Source: an uncultured Collinsella sp.
Lineage (GTDB): Bacteria > Actinomycetota > Coriobacteriia > Coriobacteriales > Coriobacteriaceae
Length of the DNA stretch: 14,701 nt
NCBI GenBank assembly: GCA_958415665.1
Contig: CATYZK010000038.1
Span: 1-14,701, forward strand
Direction: 5' to 3'
A program made the translations under genes and the position numbers. The notes beneath the pieces are model-generated. The model worked only from the letters and a program-made list of their open reading frames with translations. It did no database searches and was not told where the DNA came from. Below, in pieces: positions 1 to 4,792 of this stretch. How positions within the stretch are numbered: the stretch's first letter is position 1; each line of letters opens with the position of its first letter.

Positions 1-1910
1 AGCGCGTCAAGCAGATGCAGGCCAACTGGATCGGCCGCTCCGAGGGCGCCGAGGTCGACTTTACCCTGTGCGACCAGGATGGCGAGCCCATCGAGGGCGA
101 CGAGGGCAAGATCACCGTCTTCACCACGCGAGCCGACACGCTCTTTGGTGTCTCCTTCTTTGTCCTGGCCCCCGAGTACGCTCGCCTGCACGAGCTCGTC
201 GAGGGCACGGAGTACGAGGAGGCCGTGACCAAGATTGTCGAGGACTCCAAGCATATCTCCGCCGTCGAGCGTGCTCAGGGCACCCTCGAGAAGCACGGTG
301 CCTTTACCGGCCGCTACGTGGTGAACCCGGTCAACGGCGAGAAGGTCCCCGTGTGGGTTGCCGACTATGTCGTTGCCGACTACGGCACCGGCGCCGTCAT
401 GGCCGTTCCCTGCGGAGACCAGCGCGACTTTGAGTTCGCCCGCAAGTACGACCTGCCGATCGTGCCGATCATCCTGGACGATGACGACCGCGCAGCCGTC
501 GAGGCTAACGGCGAGACCATCGATACCTTCCATGCCGAGACCGTCGACTGGGATTGCGCCCACGCTGCCGAGGGCACGCTCGTCCAGTCCGGCAAGTACA
601 CCGGTATGCGCGGCGGCAAGCACTCCGAGGGCGAGGCTGCAATCGTGGCTGACCTCGAGGCCATGGGCTGCGGTCGTCGTAAGGTCGAGTTCCGTCTGCG
701 CGACTGGCTCATTTCCCGCCAGCGCTATTGGGGCAACCCCATCCCGGCCATCCACTGCGAGCACTGCGGCATCGTGCCCGTGCCCGAGGACCAGCTGCCG
801 GTAACGCTGCCCGAGAACCTGGACCTGGGCGCCGGCGAGACCCTCGCCGAGTGCAAGGAGTTCTACGAGACCACCTGCCCGGTCTGCGGCCGCCCGGCCA
901 AGCGCGAGACCGATACCATGGACACCTTCACTTGCTCCAGCTGGTATTACCTGCGCTATACCGACCCGCACAACACCGAGCTGCCCTTCTCCCGCGAGGC
1001 TGCCGATCGTTGGATGCCCGTCGATAACTACATCGGCGGCATCGAGCACGCCATTCTGCACCTGCTCTACAGCCGCTTCTTTACCAAGGCACTGCGCGAC
1101 CTGGGCCTGCTGAGTGTGGACGAGCCCTTCACCAACCTGCTGTGCCAGGGCATGGTCAAGGACGAGAACGGCGACACCATGTCCAAGTCCAAGGGCAACG
1201 TCGTGCCCCCGAGCTCGGTCATCGAACCCTACGGCGCCGATACCATGCGTCTGGCGATCCTGTTTATCGCCCCGCCTGAGAAGGACTTCGACTGGGATCC
1301 CAAGGCCGTTGAGGGCGCCAACCGCTTCATCAAGCGCGCCTGGCGTATCGTGTGGCAGCTCGTCCAGTCCGGCGACGCCAACGTGGCCTTCGACAAGTCC
1401 GCACTCGACGAGGTTGCGATGAAGCTCTATCGCGAGCGTCACCGCACCATCGCCAAGTGCACCGAGGACTTCGATCGTGGCCAGTTCAACACTGCCATCT
1501 CGGCCGTCATGGAGCTCGTCAACGCGGCGAGCGCCTACCTCAATGCCACTGAGGGCGCTTCCCGTGACAAGGCGCTGTGCTATGGCGTGGCTAAGGATAT
1601 CGTGAGCGTCCTTGCCCCTATCTGCCCGTTCTGGGCCGATGAGCTGTGGCATGAGGCGCTCGGCTGTGAGGGCAATGCCTACACCGCCGCCTGGCCCGAG
1701 TTCGACCTGGCCGAGTCCATCGAGGACACGGTGCAGATCGTCGTACAGGTGCTCGGCAAGGTCCGTGGCCGCATCGACGTCGCCCGCGATGCCTCCAACG
1801 AGGAGATGCAGGCTGCCGCCGAGGCCGCCGTCGCCAAGTGGCTCGAGGGCAAGACGGTCGTCAAGGCCATCTGCGTGCCCGGCAAGCTGGTCAACCTGGT
1901 GGTCAAGTAA
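1..1910 (+). CDS. leuS: Leucyl-tRNA synthetase, 3' part (5' end outside window)
   Basis: LeuRS charges tRNA-Leu with leucine in the cytoplasm and hydrolyses mischarged tRNA in its CP1 editing domain. The reading frame is open from the first bases (codons start at base 3) and ends with TAA at 1908-1910. The Met at 15 is internal, and the N-terminal HIGH region lies upstream of the window. In order I see the editing domain, with the threonine-rich motif TTRADT (123-140) and GTGAVMAVP followed by CGDQRD (384-428); a four-cysteine zinc ribbon (CEHC at 756-767, CPVC at 876-887); SRQRYWGNPIP just before it; the KMSKS loop as TMSKSKGN (1176-1199); the anticodon-binding helical domain; and the C-terminal domain ending VPGKLVNLVVK. 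This layout is typical of bacterial LeuRS. Two editing-motif residues differ from the usual TTRPDT and HDQRD, but both aspartates are kept. The gene is followed by its own terminator. Confidence 0.97.
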   Translation, partial: RVKQMQANWIGRSEGAEVDFTLCDQDGEPIEGDEGKITVFTTRADTLFGVSFFVLAPEYARLHELVEGTEYEEAVTKIVEDSKHISAVERAQGTLEKHGAFTGRYVVNPVNGEKVPVWVADYVVADYGTGAVMAVPCGDQRDFEFARKYDLPIVPIILDDDDRAAVEANGETIDTFHAETVDWDCAHAAEGTLVQSGKYTGMRGGKHSEGEAAIVADLEAMGCGRRKVEFRLRDWLISRQRYWGNPIPAIHCEHCGIVPVPEDQLPVTLPENLDLGAGETLAECKEFYETTCPVCGRPAKRETDTMDTFTCSSWYYLRYTDPHNTELPFSREAADRWMPVDNYIGGIEHAILHLLYSRFFTKALRDLGLLSVDEPFTNLLCQGMVKDENGDTMSKSKGNVVPPSSVIEPYGADTMRLAILFIAPPEKDFDWDPKAVEGANRFIKRAWRIVWQLVQSGDANVAFDKSALDEVAMKLYRERHRTIAKCTEDFDRGQFNTAISAVMELVNAASAYLNATEGASRDKALCYGVAKDIVSVLAPICPFWADELWHEALGCEGNAYTAAWPEFDLAESIEDTVQIVVQVLGKVRGRIDVARDASNEEMQAAAEAAVAKWLEGKTVVKAICVPGKLVNLVVK

Positions 1911-1940
1911 GCGCTGCGCGTAAAGCTGACATGCAATAAA

Positions 1941-1974
1941 CGAGGGACGGCCCGGTTGGGTCGTCCCTCGTTTT
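1941..1974 (+). terminator. Intrinsic terminator after leuS, possibly bidirectional
   Basis: The arm at 1941-1953 (cgagggacggccc) pairs with 1958-1970 (gggtcgtccctcg) over 13 pairs, including one G-T wobble, around a four-base loop. TTTT follows at 1971-1974. It starts 30 bases after the leuS stop. On the minus strand the hairpin is followed by tttattg, so it may also stop transcripts from the convergent lipoprotein gene, whose stop codon is at 2015-2017. Confidence 0.9.
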
Positions 1975-2014
1975 GTGTTGTATGCCCTGCTTAGTCAGTG
2001 CGTCGCACCGTCTT

Positions 2015-2587
2015 CTACGGGATGTGCACCAGGTCCCTAAAGTAAACGTTGCCCGTTGCCTCTTCGAACATCCAAATGTTGAGGTAGATGTCGTTGAGGT
2101 CGTTGTTCGCATCAAAGTCCGGGTCGTCGAAGGTGCCAACAAAGGTGAGCATGGCGCGCGTTTCCTCGCCTGCTGCGACCTGCTGGCGCATGCGCACATC
2201 GCGGACCACGCCGTTGACGTAGGCATAGGAGTCCACATCGCCAAACATCATGTCGACACCGGTGTTGTTGGTCACCGTAAAGATGAGCGCAGCGTCGCCG
2301 TAGCCGTCGGTGTCCTTGCCCACGCAGGTAACATGGACGTTCTCGTCTGCCTCAAGGTCGATGGGGAACTGTTCTTGGGGGTCGGGACCTAAGCCCTGGG
2401 GATCGTCGATGTCTTCGTCTATTTTGTCGAAGCTTACCGGGGGTTCGGTTTTCTCGACGGCTTTGGTGCTGCCACGATCCGGTTCGCATGTTCCGGTTTT
2501 GCCATCGATGTTGATGCAGCCCGTCAGAGCGAACGAGCAGGCAGCGACGACGAGCGCTGTCGCGCAGAGGGTGCCTAGGCGTTCCAT
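2015..2587 (-). CDS. Small secreted lipoprotein of unknown function
   Basis: The product is 190 residues. It begins with a type II signal peptide: a short charged start (MER), a hydrophobic stretch at about residues 4-22, then the lipobox LTGC with the lipidated Cys at 24. It is therefore expected on the outer face of the membrane. The start is firm, because AAGGAGG (plus-strand 2592-2598) sits four bases before the ATG. Residues 30-80 are polar and rich in Asp, Pro and Glu, like a flexible tether. From about residue 84 the pattern of beta strands (for example ALIFTVTNNTGVDMMF at 99-115) resembles the immunoglobulin-like domains of the DUF4352/DUF5067/FxLYD type, but that is only an impression. 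An Asp/Asn-rich loop at 154-166 could bind calcium. I do not recognise the protein. It points away from the rimP operon and is convergent with leuS. No convincing promoter was found upstream of it. Confidence 0.85.
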   Translation of the reverse strand: MERLGTLCATALVVAACSFALTGCINIDGKTGTCEPDRGSTKAVEKTEPPVSFDKIDEDIDDPQGLGPDPQEQFPIDLEADENVHVTCVGKDTDGYGDAALIFTVTNNTGVDMMFGDVDSYAYVNGVVRDVRMRQQVAAGEETRAMLTFVGTFDDPDFDANNDLNDIYLNIWMFEEATGNVYFRDLVHIP

Positions 2588-2850
2588 GGATCCTCCTTGC
2601 CGTAGAGATGCTGGAAGGTTGTGCGGTCAATGCATGCGGCAGGCTTTCTCGTTACAGAATGCCTCTCGGCTCAAGTCTGGCCGATGTGCGCCCAGGGATG
2701 GAATGCCCATAGGGCCCGATTCGGTCGGCACGCTGGGACGCATGGCCCGTTCTTGGACCCTCGGACGCTTGCCTCATGGAGTCTTTAGTCCAATTGTCCT
2801 ATTCTTGTGGAGAAGCTGTGCGCACGCTGACCTGCAGATTCGTACTGTGC
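2588..2850. other. Divergent intergenic region without a recognisable gene
   Basis: This stretch lies between the start of the lipoprotein gene and the rimP promoter. Open frames cross it, but their translations are Arg/Cys-rich and have no ribosome binding site, so I call no gene. The only structure seen is a possible branched stem-loop at 2686-2743: a 10-pair outer stem with one bulged A enclosing two 4-pair hairpins. No convincing -35/-10 pair for the lipoprotein gene could be picked on the minus strand. A TTGACC hexamer there (complement of 2624-2629) lacks a fitting -10 box. Confidence 0.5.
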
Positions 2851-2879
2851 TTGCACGTTTCCGCAGCTATTGGTATAGT
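2851..2879 (+). promoter_or_regulatory. Sigma-A type promoter for the rimP operon
   Basis: TTGCAC (2851-2856) and TATAGT (2874-2879) are separated by exactly 17 bases. TGG directly before the -10 box makes an extended -10 element. The expected start of transcription is near 2886-2888, giving a leader of about 70 bases before the rimP ATG. It is the best promoter in the window upstream of the nine-gene cluster. Confidence 0.75.
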
Positions 2880-2906
2880 TTGTTTGCAAATGAAGTTGTA
2901 ATTGAA

Positions 2907-2937
2907 AGAAGTGGGGTTTCGGCCCCGCTTCTTTTTT
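2907..2937 (+). terminator. Intrinsic terminator in the rimP leader (candidate attenuator)
   Basis: The arm agaagtgggg (2907-2916) pairs with ccccgcttct (2923-2932) over ten pairs (one T-G wobble) around the loop tttcgg. The run of six T at 2932-2937 follows. The hairpin lies about 20 bases after the predicted transcription start and ends nine bases before the rimP ribosome binding site at 2946. It can therefore stop only transcripts bound for rimP. NusA, encoded second in the operon, is known in E. coli to feed back on its own operon, so attenuation here is plausible but inferred. Confidence 0.8.
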
Positions 2938-2957
2938 GTATGGATGGAGGTGCCGCA

Positions 2958-3452
2958 ATGGTCAAGACCAAGACCGAGCAGGCGATCATCGACGCGCTCG
3001 AGGCCGTCGCTCCCCGGCACGATGTCGACATCGTCGACGTCGAGCTCGTGGGCGCCACCAAGGCCCCCTGTGTGCGCGTGCGTATCGAGGGTGCCGAGGG
3101 TCAGAGCCTGTCTCTCAACGACGTCACGGCCAACACCAAGTGGGTCGGCGACGTGATTGAGGAGCTCGATCCCATCTCTTCGAGCTATACGCTCGAGGTG
3201 TCGAGCCCGGGTATGGCGCGCCCGCTGCGCCGCCCGCGCGACTTTGCCCGCTTTGTGGGCGAGAACTGCGAGCTCACCTCTACCGCCACCGAGGGCCGTC
3301 GCAAGTACGCCGGCAAGATTGCCGCCGCGACCGAGACGGACGTGACCCTCGAGCTCGAGGACGGCGAGTCCGTCACCCTCGATTTTTCTGATGTTAAAAA
3401 GTGCAAGTTGAAGCCCACCTACGACTTCAAGCCCGCGAAGGAAGGAAAGTAA
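2958..3452 (+). CDS. rimP: Ribosome maturation factor RimP
   Basis: RimP helps assemble the 3' domain of the 30S subunit. The product is 164 residues, the usual size. The start at ATG 2958 is fixed by GGAGGTG at 2946-2952, five bases upstream. The frame stays open much further upstream, but that part has no RimP-like sequence, and the in-frame ATG at 2940 lies before the ribosome binding site. The N-terminal alpha/beta domain covers about residues 5-85 and ends in the family signature YTLEVSSPGMARPL (77-90). The signature normally reads SPGLDRPL, so its Asp is Ala here. The SH3-like C-terminal domain follows (about 92-152) with a short basic tail. It is the first gene of the cluster. Its TAA is one base from the nusA ATG, so the two are probably coupled in translation. 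Confidence 0.95.
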   Translation: MVKTKTEQAIIDALEAVAPRHDVDIVDVELVGATKAPCVRVRIEGAEGQSLSLNDVTANTKWVGDVIEELDPISSSYTLEVSSPGMARPLRRPRDFARFVGENCELTSTATEGRRKYAGKIAAATETDVTLELEDGESVTLDFSDVKKCKLKPTYDFKPAKEGK

Positions 3453-3453
3453 G

Positions 3454-4701
3454 ATGGCAGCATCCGACATGATGTCCGCCCTGATGGAGCTTTGCCAGGA
3501 GAAGCACATCGACCAGCTCTACCTGATCGACCGCCTGGAGCAGTCGCTCGCCAAGAGCTATGCCGAGATTCTGCATCTTGAGTGGGGCGCCAAGGTGACC
3601 ATCGACCGCACCACCGGCAAGATCTACGTCTACCGCCTGGAGCCGATCGACGACTCCATGGACGAGGAGGGCAACTTCACCGAGTTCGAGGAGATCGACG
3701 TCACTCCCAAGAACACGAGCCGCATCGCCGCCCAGCACGCCAAGGCCGAGATCAACGCCATCGTGCGCAACTCCGCCCGCGAGCAGATCTACGAGGAGTT
3801 CTCCGGCCGCATCGGTGACCTCATCAGCGGTACCGTGCTGCAGTCCACGCCCGACTTCACGATCGTCAAGATCCGCGAGGGCGTCGAGGCCGAGCTTCCT
3901 CACTTCGACCAGCGCCGTTACGAGAACGAGCGCAACGAGCGTCCGATGGGCGAGCGCTACTTGCACAACCAGCACATCAAGGCCGTGATCATCGACGTTC
4001 GCGACCCCAACTCCAACCTGCAGCCGGTTCGTGGCGAGCACAGCCGTCCGCCGATCGTCATCTCCCGTACCCACCCCGAGCTCATGCGTCGTCTGTTTGA
4101 GCAGGAGGTGCCCGAGATCTATGAGGGCACCGTCCAGATCAAGTCAATCGCCCGCGAGCCCGGCCAGCGTTCCAAGGTCGCCGTCCACTCGCTCGACGAC
4201 CGTCTGGATCCCGTGGGCGCCTGCGTCGGCCCCAAGGGCAGCCGTGTTCGCGCTGTCGTGGGCGAGCTCCGTGGCGAGCGCGTCGACGTCATCCTGTGGG
4301 ATGCCGATCCTGCCGTCTACGTCGCCAACGCCCTGTCGCCCGCTAAGGTCACCCGCGTCCTCATCGACGAGGAGAAGGCCTACGCCGGCGTCATCGTGCC
4401 CGACGACCAGCTGTCCCTCGCCATCGGCAAGGAGGGCCAGAACGCCCGCCTCGCCGCGCGCCTGACCGGCTGGCACATCGACATCAAGTCCGAGACGCTT
4501 GCCGCCGACATCCTCAAGAACGTTCCCGTTCACGAGGAGCCCGCCGCCGACCTGATCGGTGACGAGGAGGATGAGGACGTCCGTCGCTGCGAGTACGTGT
4601 CCGAGGACGGCATCCAGTGCCGCAACCAGGCTCGTCCCGGCTCCCGTTTCTGCGGTGTCCACGACACCGACGCCTTCGATGATGCGGAGGACCTGATCTA
4701 G
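3454..4701 (+). CDS. nusA: Transcription termination/antitermination factor NusA with a C-terminal Cys/His tail
   Basis: NusA binds RNA polymerase and nascent RNA, and promotes pausing, termination or antitermination. The 415 residues contain the N-terminal polymerase-binding domain (about 1-115), an S1 domain (about 118-190), KH1 with GPKG at 259-262 and KH2 with GKEG at 325-328, ending near 348. The E. coli-type acidic repeats are absent. Instead, after an acidic linker (361-376), there is a tail with Cys379, Cys389, Cys400 and His403 (spacing C-x9-C-x10-C-x2-H), then an acidic end. Such short Cys/Cys/Cys/His units resemble the small putative zinc-binding motif known from DUF5763-like proteins. 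I infer metal binding, which is not shown. The start follows the rimP stop by one base with a weak ribosome binding site (aagga near 3440-3448). The gene is followed directly by infB, without ylxR. Confidence 0.96.
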   Translation: MAASDMMSALMELCQEKHIDQLYLIDRLEQSLAKSYAEILHLEWGAKVTIDRTTGKIYVYRLEPIDDSMDEEGNFTEFEEIDVTPKNTSRIAAQHAKAEINAIVRNSAREQIYEEFSGRIGDLISGTVLQSTPDFTIVKIREGVEAELPHFDQRRYENERNERPMGERYLHNQHIKAVIIDVRDPNSNLQPVRGEHSRPPIVISRTHPELMRRLFEQEVPEIYEGTVQIKSIAREPGQRSKVAVHSLDDRLDPVGACVGPKGSRVRAVVGELRGERVDVILWDADPAVYVANALSPAKVTRVLIDEEKAYAGVIVPDDQLSLAIGKEGQNARLAARLTGWHIDIKSETLAADILKNVPVHEEPAADLIGDEEDEDVRRCEYVSEDGIQCRNQARPGSRFCGVHDTDAFDDAEDLI

Positions 4702-4710
4702 CGCGCGGTC

Positions 4711-4731
4711 GCGCCGGGCAGGTCCCGGCGC
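4711..4731 (+). other. GC-only stem-loop just after nusA
   Basis: gcgccggg (4711-4718) and cccggcgc (4724-4731) form a perfect 8-pair stem with the loop caggt, starting ten bases after the nusA stop. There is no T-run behind it, so it is not an ordinary intrinsic terminator. It could be a pause, a processing or stability element, or part of the infB leader structure. Confidence 0.6.
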
Positions 4732-4756
4732 ATCTCCCACGCTCGTTCAGTCTCTA

Positions 4757-4771
4757 GGCACCCAAGGTGCC
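4757..4771 (+). other. Small stem-loop just upstream of the infB ribosome binding site
   Basis: ggcacc (4757-4762) and ggtgcc (4766-4771) form a perfect 6-pair stem with the three-base loop caa. It ends ten bases before the AGGTGA ribosome binding site of infB (4781-4786). It may influence ribosome access to infB. This rests on the sequence only. Confidence 0.5.
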
Positions 4772-4792
4772 AGAAAGGGTAGGTGAAGTCAT

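Noticed and set aside
15..17. ATG at 15 as start of leuS
   Set aside because: The frame is open to the window edge and reads RVKQMQANWIGRS, a conserved internal LeuRS segment.
2310..2957. Upstream extension of the rimP frame, which stays open to 2310
   Set aside because: It overlaps the well-supported lipoprotein gene on the other strand, has no RimP-like sequence, crosses the promoter and terminator, and the ribosome binding site at 2946-2952 points to ATG 2958.
4711..4731. Reading the stem after nusA as an intrinsic terminator
   Set aside because: No T-run follows the stem, and infB must be expressed downstream.
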